A stretch of DNA of 37,500 nt from Trachelipus rathkii (GCA_015478945.1 JABUQX010065383.1:1-37500), one strand, 5' to 3'. Shown: positions 11,071 to 23,659, numbered from the stretch's first letter. Notes: generated from the letters alone by a model not told the origin. Numbers and translations: made by a program.

Positions 11071-14000
11071 AGTAGCTATTCTTCATCTCAATACTGCCAA
11101 TACATTTTTATCTGCATATCACATCAGTCAATTTTGTTATAGGTGCTGTGCCGTTGTACGTCCTAAAAGCAATCATATATCTTTATTTGGTAGTGAAGTC
11201 CCCCTCTCCTATACATTATTGGGTGGTGTACGTACAATTAACGGCATATACTGTAACTGCGGAAGGTTTAATATGAATTGGCTTTTAATGCTCGGTCGTT
11301 TTCAATAAGCTCAACTACTAGTTCTTATATTCTATTAATAGCAGGTTGATTCAGGGATGTTGAAATCGCCATTTTGTAGTAATTCATTGAGTCGAGGAAA
11401 AGATTCCGTAAAAATATATTCTCTTTTCATCGTACAACTAGGCAGACTAGTCCACTGTCTATTGTAGAGCATTATATTTAAAACAAATACTAAACTGACC
11501 TTGAGTGGAGAAAAGAGTAAGAAAGAGTAAAAATGCGACAATTTCTGATTCTCACGATTTTTCGTCTCGATTATCCGTACGCTACTTGCGTTCCGACCGA
11601 CATTATACATAGTAATTAATATCACTAATATATTATTATGCGGGTATCCGTAAAAGTACTAGTAGCACCATTCATCCATGCTATAAATACAATAAATACA
11701 TGTTATGATTAGCTCTACTAAAAAAGAGAAGCTATCCGTTAATAACTCACAATCAGTATATCAATCTTAAACTATCAATATCTTGTAAAATTGGGTCATA
11801 ACTACCGGATGGTAGATATTACTCCAGGGGATACTATAGGCTGATTAATTGAGCTGCCAAGGAAAAGCGTACATAAACATAAATATAAGTAGCAGTAATC
11901 TATTAATATTTTACTAATTTTTAGTCCTTTCTATACCTAGGTATTAATTCACATAGTATGGCTCTAAATTTATGTTTACTAAGTATCAAGATGGATATAA
12001 ATATAAGTAGTATAAAAAATGTGTATAATTGGTAGTATAATATTACGTACATAGTACGTTAGTGAATAACATAAATCTAATAGGTAAGAACGAATGAGAG
12101 GTCTAAATGATAAATAAGTTATTTATGAGATATGAGTATTTATCTTCGATCGTGTAATGAATACCGAAGTAAACCGGAGTAATAGCTCAACTACTGGCAT
12201 AACTACCCATATACGATTGTGACTTATCAAAGACATGTAATAAATGGTTTTCAACAGTTATTCAGGGGTAATAACTGAAAATAATTACAGCTGCTTATTA
12301 ATATAATATAAAAAATAAACGAATTATAACTATCAGACATTACTATATAGTTGATTAAATATACTGGAGGATCTTTATAATATTCTATAAGCACATGGTG
12401 TACATTTAAACTAGATTATAACCATAAAACATATAGTTAGTTATCCAATGAATTATCATAGTATATTAGCATATAAAGCTCATTATATAGTTTCACACAC
12501 AATCCCGACTAATAGCTAGATATAATAGGAGAGGTGCTTGTTTCTTGATTCACACGCAGCGCTCAGAGTCACAACTAGTAGTTTATAATGTATCGGCACG
12601 AGATCGAACAAAAATAGCATCGCAGGCATGTTAAAGTGGGGAGATTAAATTCAGCAGGAAAACAGAAGATGGAGAGAATTCCACAGACAAAGACTGTGGC
12701 AGGAATAGAAGGGAAGACCGTAGCTATCTTTACTTTTCTTAGAGCTCTAAGAATTTGCTTCCCAACTTACTTACAAACTGAATGTGGCGCTAGGCGTCCA
12801 TCCGCCCTAGCTACTAGAACGGCGTGACGCTATAGCGTGGCAGGATAAACCCGCTTTCGTAACAGAGATTACGGTCGAAGAATCCTAGCCGCTGCGGTAC
12901 TATGATAAAAGAATGAACGCATAAATACAAGCATTCCAATACTGGCGCGCTTCGCAAAGATAGAGTGGGCAAAGAGGGAACTATTGGAAGTAAAGGAGAT
13001 AAGTTTTAATAAACCGAATTTCTTGGCCCTTTGACTAGACCAAAACTATTCAAAGACGGTTTCGAATACAAATAATGCCATACCGATATAGAGAGCAGTA
13101 ATAATCCATACAAGGGAATTGAGCGCCCTTGTTAAGCGGAAGTAAGCTTTGAGAAGAGGAAAAAATTAAGTCTCTGCAGGTCTATATCAGATTACTCAGT
13201 TTTCTTTTGTAGGCCAGGCTCTAGCTTATAACGTAATGAATAGAATGTGAGGTTTTCCAGATATTTTTTGAGTTGAAGGCCAAGGATTGTCTTATATTGT
13301 CAACAGGAAGACGAGAGAACCGTCGAAGAGAGAGGTAAAGGGAGGTGTCTTAGAGAGGGACATTTGTAGAAGCATAAGCTTCGTTTAAAGAATTAAATGT
13401 CTCAGTGGCACAGACGACCCCACCCGGAAAATCTATCTAGAGTGTCCCGGCGTAATATCTTAGCGAGAATAGGAATATGGAGAAGAGTAGAAGAGGAGAG
13501 GCAATTTGATAAGTAAGAAGGGGAGCAGAATTGGAAATTGAGTATGAAGAGAATGTAAGTCGAGTCATTCAAATAGGAGATGATTATTAGAGTATAGACT
13601 GTGCAGGTGAAGAAGAAATAAGATTAACTGAAAGGAGGATAATGGTATGGCAGATGACAGAAAACTGAGGCAAATCACCAACTACTGACAGAGCAAAGTG
13701 AAAGAAGTTAAAGATAGCACACCATATTTTACACATGCGATATTGAAGCAATTGGAAGTAAAACTAGACAAAGTAACGATTCAAGAGAAGAGAATAGGCA
13801 TACAAGGATGAGTAGCATTGTCACGAGCGGTGACAAGCACGTGGGTCTCACACGGTTACAAATGCTTGGATGTAGATATGTGGGATAACACGTTTTGGCT
13901 CAACCGACGCAATGTCGTCCACCGTAGTTTCTAGGGCGGAAAGTCCCATTAAAATCCAGTAAGACCTGAGAAGTAGGTAATAATTTACGCAGTAGCATAC

Positions 14001-15050
14001 AACTCGAGCGCCAAAAGCCGTTATCTGCAGAATTCGGAAAGAAGTAATAGAATGATTCAGATGATCTAATGAAAATGAGAGTTGAAAGCAGTTTTCAAAA
14101 GAGTGCTTAGAGTAGAGAATACAAGTCAAGAGCTGATAGGGCTTAGTTTGAAGGAAGGATTCAGAGCGACTTGCTTTTACTTAGTAACTAGGGTTGGTAC
14201 ATGTGCCGTGATTTCCACACTGAGCTATAGTAGTTTCAGTGAATTGTCTGATTTTAGCAGTTTCATAGGAATGTGTGATACGACGTTCGGGATGACTGAA
14301 GAAGCATCATCCTACAAAAATCGTGGGAGGGAATCCACTCCGGGCACCGCTTCCATAACGTTCGGTAGACATTATCAGGTGCCAGCCCAGATCGAATGTA
14401 ATTCACAGGGCTAAAGGCATAGGACACTCTGTATGAGGAGGAGGGAGAATATGATAGGAATGCAGGAGTCGTCCAGAGTAATGAGTTATAGTAGAGGAGG
14501 AATTAGGAGGGACCGACGATGACTTGGTGTGGGATCCCTTTTCAGATTTGTTGAGAATATCGCAAACAGCAACCATCAGACTGCGACTATACTTAAATGG
14601 ATAAAACATATTAGGAGAGAACTTGAAAAATATGAAGTGATAAGCTATTAATTACTAATAGTTTTATATTGGTTGAAGTTGGATACTTCTGTCCTAAAGA
14701 GTCTTAGGTTGTCGTTGTGATAACTACATTAAATAATATAGGCATGTGGCTAAAGACAGGGCTTTATGAATATAACTTAAACTGTTGCAAACGCTTTGTA
14801 TACGATAAGCATATATTGATTGAACTTATGGTAATAAAATTGACATTTCATAATTAAGTTTGGAGATGGGAAAGGTATACCATGGAAAACTTGATACTCG
14901 AAGGAATAGTAGATGAGGCTGGGTGAATCATAGAATCCGGTTTGGGAAATCGTTAGAAATATTGGTTAAGACAGGAAGGGCTGGGGATGTAGTTTATAGA
15001 TTCATAATAGCGATCTTACTCGAGCATTAACGGGATATGTTAAAACTTGT
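11071..15050 (-). other. Inner right arm, no recognisable gene
   Basis: The plus strand turns G/A-rich (clear from about 12,600), the complement of the left arm. Open stretches of 75-110 codons (e.g. minus 11,335-11,625 and plus 14,082-14,414) have no recognisable domain. I see no gene here. Confidence 0.5.
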
Positions 15051-15860
15051 TACATTTAGCTACATCAAATATGACCACTAATTCAAATTGATTAAGAAAT
15101 ATACATCTTATAGATCAAATAATGAATATCAAAAAGTAAGATATCATAGTAAATGATAGCAAAACAGTGTGAAAAGGTTGGAGCATATAGCTTAGAAAAA
15201 TTTATCTGATGATAAATCATGATATAGGTACATAGACTCGAGTTCAATTACATTTGTAAAAAGTTTCTGATCTTTCATGATCAAAAGTTAGGAAATCGAT
15301 GAGTAATAAGAATAACTAAAAAGAAAAATAACGAATAATACAAAGCAAACGGAAACAGGAGAAAGGTAGGTTGGAAAAAATGCGCATTGCGTAACTTAGT
15401 AAATATTAAGATAGAGGTTATATATAATAAGCTTCAAATTGTTATAAGACAGTTTTTATTATAATTGTAAATTGATTTCAAGATCTATTTAAGGCGATGG
15501 ATGGTGCGTGTGTCAAGTGTATAGCTAGAATTTAATAGCATAGGGTACTGAAACAGCACATGTTAGCGTTTGAAATTTTGACGTTAATTCAAGTAGCATC
15601 ATACTAGATCACTCGATCAAGGATCAATAGATCATAGAGCATGATCACAGTGGACACTTAATGCAGGTTTGGTGCGTTTGTTACTTGTAGTTTTACTGCG
15701 TTTAGCGTAAGTCAACTGCAATTTTCAGTTAAAAAAATTGACCTTATCCTAGATATCAACGCGTGTGGCTGTGGTCTGGTATTATACACCGGGCATGTTC
15801 TTGTTCTGAGGAAAGTCAAGAATGGAACGAAAATAATGGCACAATAACAAAAAAAATAAG
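15050..15860 (-). repeat. Inverse copy of the ~160-bp repeat array, right arm
   Basis: Reverse-complement units show GGTCAATTTTTTTAACTG (ending about 15,743), a second GTCAAAATTT about 160 bp inward (ending about 15,582), and a third ending about 15,075 followed by TTTGATG, AAATGTAAC and TTTTAAC. GATC-rich motifs lie between. A purine-rich A-run at 15,848-15,877 mirrors the T-rich stretch at 6,275-6,290. Confidence 0.65.
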
Positions 15861-16569
15861 AACAAAAAAAAAAAAAAATGTCTAGGATGCATGTCTTAGC
15901 TATTCACGTAGTGCGTCGTTGAGAGGATGGGAGCCACCTTCACTCAGATTACAAAGTCACGAATCTCCAACTGATACTACTTTACTATCATATAAACATC
16001 ACTTCCGAATATCTAGGGTGTATTACCGGGGGAGTCTGGAGCCCATGGGATATCAATTACTACAGGTTCTCATCTCCATACACATTTAGATGATCGAGAA
16101 TAAACTATAATATATTAGAGCCAAGAGTGCGATGACGGTGGCGAGGGACGAGGTATGAGGATCAGTGGGATACTACGGAGTTCGTATGACGGCAGCAGAA
16201 GGGTAGTAAAAAAATAGAAGTAGAAATAGACCTAGAATTTTTCAGAATTGATATAAATAATATAAATATAAGCATTATGTTGTATGACGCGCGTAAAACC
16301 GATTTATCTCTCGCGCTTATCGAAATCTGTCGTCAAAGGGGGCGAGTAGACGTCATACACGTGAACTAATTCTATATAGGATACTAAAATTGGTTACGCT
16401 CCAGATCCGCAAAAGAGGTATACCAAATAGGCTGTACACCTATCGGGTGGTACACATTAGGGGACTACGGTCCAAACCTGTAATGATTATCACATTATGA
16501 GGAGTGATGTTCGAGGTAGGACGTATAACATGATTACATCGGAAGACGCGACGGATGGAGGCAATTAGA

Positions 16570-16745
16570 CAATAGGATATAATAATGTATATATATAATA
16601 ATATACATAGTATCCCCCGATTAATAATTGTCTATATAAACTGATCTATACTATTAACAATTTATATAAATATGAATTTGTTACCATATAGTGTTTTTTA
16701 ATATAAATTTAGTTCATAAAATATTTAATTGACATCAATAATTAG
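16570..16745. repeat. AT-rich block, right arm
   Basis: TA-rich run at about 16,575-16,612 followed by AT-rich DNA. It lies where the mirror image of the left TA block is expected. Confidence 0.6.
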
Positions 16746-16769
16746 TAATCTATACGGTACCTGTTATTG

Positions 16770-17245
16770 CAAAGACAAAAGCTTAATTCGTTGAATGGGT
16801 GTGAAACGTGTGGGGTTGAATGCCAGGTAGAAGAATTGGAAGTATTGAGGAAGGGTTGAGAGGGGTTGATGCGGTTTAGAGTGAGAAGGGAAGATGATCT
16901 TCATGAATTATAAGGGGGCGTGGGAGCTGCTGCGCAATTGATTAGTGAGGATGCGTGTTGAGTCGTTCGAAGAGCGGAGAGGGTTATAGCCAAGTGCATC
17001 ATAAAGAATGAGTAGGCTTCTAGTGGAGACTAGGGTTCACTGGAAATGGCACGAGGAGGGGAGTAAGTAATAGCGAGAGGACGGCAACGGGGATAGAGCC
17101 ACCAGCCAGTAGGACAGAGCCAAGGAGGACGGAAGAAGGGAGTGCCGGAGATAGCTCTATGTTGCTGGAAAGGAGAGAGATCATGAATTCTGAGGTTTAA
17201 GAGGACATCTCGCAAAGATTGTGAGATATTGGTAAAACCGAACAT
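16770..17245 (-). repeat. Purine (G/A)-rich block, outer right arm
   Basis: G/A-rich on the plus strand. Its complement repeats features of the left outer block: CACGTTTCAC, ACCTGGCATTC and CTCTCCGCTCTTC, the last at about 16,968-16,985, matching CTTCTCCGCTCTTCC near 4,856. Beyond 17,245 no further pairing was found, so this is taken as the end of the arm. Confidence 0.6.
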
Positions 17246-19740
17246 TTTTAATAAAAATGAAACGAATGTAAGGGACGCTCCAATTTGCTAAAATGACAAA
17301 ATTCGAATTTTTCAGCCATGACCAAACAAACAAAGTAGTTTAGATCGTCAAAACGCATGAGTGTTTTTGGTTTAGTATGTTGTATTTTCATGTGAATCAG
17401 TTTGACCATTGTCGACCCTACTTTTCGAAATGACTAAAGGAAATACAGATAGACATTAAAAGTGTGGAGGAAATACTGATATGACCAATTCGAGGTTGTC
17501 GATTTTCAAACAACTATTCTTTGGTCTCATGAAATGGGGATATTTTTTTTCTGTTTATCCATCTGCATGAAATTTTCAAGTTGTATGGGTAAGATTTTTA
17601 TTAATATCTGTTAATGTTTTTTAAGTCTGGACAATTTTATAAAAAATTGGATTTTTAAAAAAATTTAATAGTTACTGATAAATTACTAGAAAAAATGTAT
17701 CCCGATAAAAAGCCTGAATTTGATTATGTGGTAGCAGAAACAAAAAAATGGAATTTATCAACGTGAAAGTGAAATGTTTATTATATATTACCGGTATATA
17801 AGTATAGATAAATATAGTATTATGATAATATATATAATATATATATATATATAATATATATTATATAAGTAAGAGAGAGAGAGAGAGAGAGGAGGAGAGA
17901 AAGGGAGAGATTTAACTGGTTTGTAATCTTTTTCCTCTCGGAATATGAAACTCTAAGAAGAACTCTCTCTATCATTTCAATATCGAAATGAAGTAAATCG
18001 ATAAGTAGACAAAAATTATCCGAATTCTTGTCCGAATTTCGACAGAAATGACCCATGAGTGATTTTTTTTTTTTCCCATTCAGCTAACAATTCAAATTCG
18101 ATAACTTCATTTGTTTACAATTATTTTCCATTATTACAATGGTGTTCGATTGGATAGAACACATTTTAATTAGATAAAATTTTAGTTACCAACGGTTTTG
18201 CCTCCGCCATGAACATCAAATTTCAAACCGTTTCCCGTGACAGCTGCACCCATTAGGCAACAAAATAGATATAAGGTGTATTTGTTGGGGTTCACTAAAA
18301 ATGTGCAAAACGATATAAAAATTAGTTTGCCAATTCAAAACTGAAACCGCGAACGCTTAAATTCTACAGCTTGAAATTTTTACAATGAATTTGGGAAGTC
18401 ACATTTTCTGCTTGATAAAATTTCCTATGCCGAACACAGCCGGCGGAAAATTTCAAATTTTCACAGGTTTCTCGTTTCATAGGTCAAACCTCGGACATTA
18501 TAAAACCTTAATTTAGACAAAGTTTTCAAAAGACATGCATAATAAAAAGTATATGCCATATTTAAAAAAAAATTATTTGAAAAAAAGAATAAAATCCATA
18601 ATTTAGGGTCAATCAATATTATAAATAAATTTAATTAATTTCGGAGAGCTAAATTTGTAAGATAATACATTTTTTTCGAAGTTTGATTTGTCGTATGCCA
18701 GCTGGAAATTCGCTGTAACTAAAAAAACTATCTACATAAATGTCTCGTTATGCACCTCTGAAAAGTACTGATCGCAGAATAATAAAAAGGTTGTAAGATT
18801 TCATATGATGCCATTTAAACTTCATTTGGACGTCTCCTGTCGAATATCAAAAATAAGATTTTTTCTTAGCCATTAGAAAAACAACCATTCGAAAGAACAT
18901 GTCAGCATTCTGATTAAAATGGATCAAAACTTTCTTCATTAAATTTATTAAAATATCACGGAAGTGTTTAAGATAATGAAATGTTGAAAATACAATATTT
19001 ATTTTATGGTAATTAGTTTAGTAAGTACACTATCCTAATATTGTCCCCTACCAAGTCCGTCTCTAACTTCTAGCTTAGCAGCTCCATGTCTTGGCGGAGC
19101 ATATAAGATTAGGTCTTTTCCTCATTGAAAACGGGTGGCCACCCCCATCAATTGCTATCAAAATGGCTCAGTGGAAATGCCTCACGTTTTCTCGAAATTC
19201 ACTTAGAAGAATGAGATCAAGGATGTTCTTACTCCAAAACGGCTTCCTCTATTGTCTACTCCCGAATACTTCCAGACATATCTTCTCGAGCGTGGTTCCT
19301 CGATCTCAGAAGCTTCGCTAGTGGGAAAATTATACGTTTTGGTGGTTTGTTTGGTATTTGGGTTTATTGGTTGTTGTGGTTAGTGCCTAATCATTGAAGG
19401 TTAAAGTATTCTTTTCTTAAAAGAGTTCTTAAGAGTTTGAGAGTTTGAGTGTTTGAATCATTTCGGACTGACATTGGAGGGTCCGGTACGATGCGAAGCG
19501 ATGGGTGGTTGGGGGAGTTGACAGGAGTGTAGGCTCACTGAGCCCTAGCCCTGGTGGGTGGATGCCCGCACGTTCCTTTGAAAAAGAAAAAGTAGTGCGT
19601 GCTCAACAAAGGGTCTTAAACTCAGGCCTCCCATGTAATCCAATCCGCGACACCTTCATTAGTCTCCTCTCGATTGATTCTGCCTCGCACTATTTTCACG
19701 ATGCTTCTAGACGGAGGAGCAGTGCCTAAGATATATTAAT
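17246..19740. other. AT-rich region without a recognisable gene
   Basis: Contains a TA array at about 17,815-17,870 running into a (GA)n tract at 17,872-17,905, a T-run at 18,063-18,074, and AT-rich sequence. The stretch 19,020-19,740 is less AT-rich, with open stretches of 74-76 codons at 19,091-19,321 and 19,505-19,729. They match nothing I recognise. Confidence 0.6.
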
Positions 19741-19769
19741 AAATAGTACATAAGGTGGTATATGTATTA

Positions 19770-20700
19770 ATTCAATATTCATATCTATGGTAGAAGAAGG
19801 AAGCCATCAAGAGGGCGCAGGCGCGGGGGCAGAACAGCCGCGGGGCGCAGGGAAGCAAAGAAGTAGAAGAGAGACGACAGATGAGAGAGATAACTGAGAG
19901 ACGAGCAGAGAGATCTGTAGAGTAAGTAGAGATGGGGAACCGACGAGAGTGATTACTAACCGAGGCGGATAGTAGTGGAAAGAAGGAGAGTATGAAGGTA
20001 AGGTGGAAGGATAGGGAGACGAGAGATGAGAAGGAAGAGAAGGAGAAGATTACCCATGGCAGGAAGATGGATTGGAATGATGACGCACTGATGAACGTAA
20101 GTAGCGAGAAAAGTATGGTAGAAGGAGTTAGAGAGGAATAGACCTTGCGGTGCAGTGATTGAGATGCAGCAATACCTGCGGGATCTCGAGAAGAGAGGAG
20201 AGTAGCCTGGAGATGATATGCAGAATTGGAGAGCAACATGTAAAGACAAAGAGAGACTTGAGAGATGGCAGAGAGAGAGGAATGGAAATAGAGAGAAAGA
20301 GAGATAGATCGGATTAGAGAGAGACCGGAGATGAATAGAATTAGTAGAGAGATAGAGAAGATATGAGGAAGAAGAAGAAGAAGAGATAGATATAAATAGA
20401 TATAATAGAGATTGAGATAAGGACAGACAGATAAGAGATAGCAAGATCGAGAAATGGTTGAAAGCAATATATATTATAAGGAATGAGCCTAATATAAGTA
20501 TCGACAGATAAGAGATCATATAGAGCAGAGACGAGCTATGAGAGTGATTCTGTTGTTAGCACGCCACGTGAGAGAAGAATAGAAAACACGAGGACAAGGA
20601 GACGAACCGAGAAGAGAGGATTTTTAGATCGAATTCGTGAGAGACCCAATGATATATACGACGAGAGGAAGAGATGATGAGAATTTTTTGATTTCGATAG
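19770..20700. repeat. G/A-rich (purine) tract of about 0.9 kb
   Basis: The plus strand is dominated by GAGA, GAAG and AGAGAT motifs. Open frames of 231 and 187 codons on the minus strand (19,772-20,467 and 19,956-20,519) are long because the polypyrimidine complement lacks stops. Their products are almost entirely Ser/Leu/Ile/Tyr/Phe in shifting runs, and two overlapping frames look alike. I do not call a gene. Confidence 0.7.
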
Positions 20701-20799
20701 CTGGCTAGAAGGGTTAGATAACTAAAAAGGAAAATACTGATATATAATACCTACGTAATAGCAACAAGACACCGACACCCCCACACACTTAACAGAAGT

Positions 20800-21183
20800 A
20801 ATATTTCGAATATATTATATATATATTAATATATATAGTTCTTATATATAAAAAATATATATATATATATATCTACATTATACTATATATATATATATAT
20901 ATTATATATTATATTTATATTATATATATATATTTAATATATACTATATGAATAAATAATATATATATTATATAGTCTTTATTTAATAAGAATATTTAAT
21001 ATATTAATATATGAAAGCTATATATATAATATAGATTACTAATATTATATATAATATATGCATATAATATAATATGGTACGATATTATAATGTATTGTAA
21101 TGATATATATTATATAGTATATAATTAATATATATATATATACTATACTATATATCATAATATATATATTATATATAATATTT

Positions 21184-21215
<32 letters not shown>

Positions 21216-21260
21216 TTCTTCTTTTTCTCTGTAGCATTATTTTTTCTTTTTTTTTTTTGT
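20800..21260. repeat. (TA)-rich array followed by a 25-nt T run
   Basis: Imperfect TA array from about 20,800 to 21,180, then an uninterrupted T run at 21,181-21,205 and further T-rich sequence to about 21,260. The T run could be the reverse complement of a retroposon poly(A) tail, but no retroposon body is recognisable to its right. Confidence 0.75.
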
Positions 21261-21486
21261 ACTGTTCCATTAACCTTACAAAAAATCTTCGAATAATCAT
21301 CGAAAAATCATATAAAGCGTCGTAAGTCGTGCCAATATAGTACACACAAACTTACCATCAAATTTGTTTTTGGTCGATGGTGAGCTTTTAAATATCCTTG
21401 TTTTCTAGAATTTTAGGAAAAAACTCAAAAAATAAAACGATTTCGCCAAGTGGGTGATCATTTCCACTATTATCATTTCTTATTAT

Positions 21487-21700
21487 TGAATATATATTAT
21501 TACCCTATATATATACTATACTAATATATACTTAAATACTACTATACTATGTTACTATAATATAATATATATACTAAGTATACTATATATACCTAACAAA
21601 ACTTACCACCCTATACTACCTATATATATATGTATCTATACTATATATATATACCCCCTATATCATATGATAACACGCTATATAAATACAGTATATCCGT
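21487..21700. repeat. (TA)-rich microsatellite
   Basis: Imperfect TA/TAC array; the flanks are AT-rich and without a gene. Confidence 0.75.
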
Positions 21701-21944
21701 TAATTGTATATGATGAGCTACCTTATCCGTATACCCTATATCATGTTCGTCTTTGCTTATCTTAATTAATTGTGCTAATATCATATATACTACTTATACT
21801 ATACTACTCTACTTATGTTGAATTACACTTTGGAGGTAGATTAGTTTTTATTCTCCTTTTTTCTTATCCTTGGTGATATTTTTAAGGTTTATAGGACACA
21901 TATTAATTCTATATAGAGGGTGTGGACGATGGTGGATAATTTTT

Positions 21945-22045
21945 TAAACTGTTCTCATTGCAATAATGAACAAGTAAAATACACCAATGGACGAAAATAA
22001 GGGGGAGGGGGAGATGTTAAATCAAGCTGTAAAACTAGAAAACGT
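21945..22045 (-). repeat. Dispersed repeat N, inverse copy
   Basis: The reverse complement reads GCTTGATTTAACATC, CCCCTCCCCCTTATTTTCGT, CATTGGTG and, about 35 bp on, ATGAGAAC. The same order occurs on the plus strand at 23,995-24,085. Confidence 0.65.
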
Positions 22046-22079
22046 GTTGAGAGAGATGACTAGAGTGACCGTATGCAAC

Positions 22080-22640
22080 ATACATGCCACAACACCCAAT
22101 ATATAACTATTAATATATATATATCTTATATAATATAATCTATATTATAATATTATATATATATATACTTCTATATATATATATATATAATATATACCTA
22201 TACATCCTATCTCAATTTCATCTATATCATATTTATATATATACTATATAAATACTATATAGATATCCTATATAATCATATTATATTAATTACTATATAT
22301 ATTCTATATATCATATATAATATATATATATATAATATATAAATATATTATACTTATATTATAATCTGTATATATATTAATAAATATAATATATATATTT
22401 ATATATATATTATATATATATATATAATTAATAATTAATATATTACTATATATTATAATACCTAATATATTATATATATATAATAACATAATATAACATA
22501 TATAATATTATATACCACATATATATATATTATAAATTACCGACTATATTTCTCATCTTATATAATATATATATTATATATACTACTTGTCAATACACTA
22601 TACCATAATATATATATATAGTAACATACAGTGATATACT
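22080..22640. repeat. (TA)-rich array
   Basis: Long imperfect TA/TAA/ATT array. The Ile/Tyr-only open stretches here are products of the repeat. Confidence 0.85.
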
Positions 22641-22669
22641 ACCTAATACACAGTAAACGGGGCTCGGAG

Positions 22670-22860
22670 ATGCAGAAACTCAATACTAATCTTTTAACAC
22701 TAAACCTAAAGTAAACATCACTTATCACGAACATGTTATAAATTAAACACTACGAACTAAGCTACATACAGACAATGTATTCGAGCTTGCGCTTGCTTCA
22801 TTTTCATACGTCAGCTTTAAGGAAGCTACAGGTTAAATCGACACACATCAATCTCAGAAA
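22670..22860 (+). repeat. Dispersed repeat U, copy 1
   Basis: Contains AACACTAAACCTAAAGTAAAC, AACATGTTATAAATTAAACAC and TGTATTCGAGCTTGCGCTTGC, in the same order as in copy 3. This is the most diverged of three copies and is flanked by TA arrays on both sides. Confidence 0.55.
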
Positions 22861-22904
22861 AGGGGTGCTACATTACGAGATACGACACGCTTCGTTTGGT
22901 ATCA

Positions 22905-23010
22905 TATATATATATATATTCTTACTCTATTATATATACTACTACTACTATAATATATATATATATATATAATTATATATATATATATACTATATATTAT
23001 ATATATATTA
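22905..23010. repeat. (TA)-rich array between repeat-U copies
   Basis: TA/TAC array interrupted by a few other bases. Confidence 0.85.
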
Positions 23011-23014
23011 ACTA

Positions 23015-23170
23015 GATCATTTCTTTAACATTTTACTTTCTGAAGAGGCTTAACTTTTAATCGCAAGCGAAAGGCTCGATACATGTTTGTAGTGTACACT
23101 GTCTTATTGGTTTAAATAACATGCCTGTAATATACTTATTTAGTGTTAAAAATAATTATTCTCATCCACC
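23015..23170 (-). repeat. Dispersed repeat U, copy 2 (inverse)
   Basis: Read as reverse complement it runs through GAGAATAATTA, TTTTTAACACTAAA, AAGTATATTACAGG, CATGT, GTACACTAC, ACATGTATCGAGC and TTTCGCTTGCGATT, then CCTCTTCAG. It is nearly collinear with copy 3 at 23,660-23,820. Confidence 0.72.
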
Positions 23171-23214
23171 TCCTCGTTTTACGTGTATGTAAAATAATAT
23201 TTGTATATGTATAT

Positions 23215-23303
23215 ATGTATAGGTATATCTATATATTATATTATACTATATATATTATACTCATATAATATATATATATATATATATATAATATATATAT
23301 ATA

Positions 23304-23335
<32 letters not shown>

Positions 23336-23344
23336 ATGATATAT

Positions 23345-23390
<46 letters not shown>

Positions 23391-23592
23391 TATATATATA
23401 TATACTACTATATATATATCACTATACTCTCACCTTTTTTTATATTATATATCTATATCTATATATATATATATATTCTATCTAATCTATATTACCTATA
23501 TAATATGATATATATATATATATCATATATATATATATTACTATCCCGCTTCTGATATACAATTATATTATAATACTATATCTACTATATAT

Positions 23593-23633
<41 letters not shown>

Positions 23634-23640
23634 TATACAT
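23215..23640. repeat. (TA)-rich array
   Basis: Long TA/TAT array; the apparent 94-codon frame is a repeat product. Confidence 0.85.
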
Positions 23641-23659
23641 AACTAAAAAAAAAAAAGAT

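Larger units (their letters stand above)
4500..17245. repeat. Giant imperfect inverted repeat (palindrome) of about 12.7 kb
   Basis: The left part, read forward, matches the right part, read as reverse complement, over kilobases. Anchors found by eye: CACGTTTCAC at 5,027-5,036 pairs with 16,801-16,810. CTCTTTTGCGGATCT at 16,403-16,417 pairs with the same sequence carrying two extra T at 5,501-5,517. A block at 5,660-5,890 pairs with about 16,030-16,260. A repeat array at 6,260-7,150 pairs with 15,050-15,860. TTCGAGTATCA at 7,188-7,198 pairs with 14,892-14,902. TCAATCAATAT at 7,251-7,261 pairs with 14,813-14,823. GTCCCTCT at 8,680 pairs with about 13,361. ATTGACTGA at 11,010-11,018 pairs with 11,124-11,132. 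The coordinate sums stay within about 21,840-22,210, giving a centre near 11,062. Identity looks like roughly 60-70% with many small indels. Pairing between about 9-11 kb and 11.1-13 kb is weaker and not proven. Confidence 0.75.

Noticed and set aside
13848..14414. 93- and 110-codon frames on opposite strands
   Set aside because: Overlapping, no recognisable domain, and inside the inverted repeat. Reported only as unassigned sequence.
19618..19664. tRNA-like or SINE-like segment on the minus strand (GCGGATTGG... and GTTTAAGACC)
   Set aside because: A- and B-box-like motifs are only about 30 bp apart and imperfect; no cloverleaf could be drawn.
19772..20519. Minus-strand open frames of 231 and 187 codons
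   Set aside because: They lie in a purine tract whose complement has few stops. The products are Ser/Leu/Ile/Tyr-rich runs, and two overlapping frames look alike. No domain or conserved motif.
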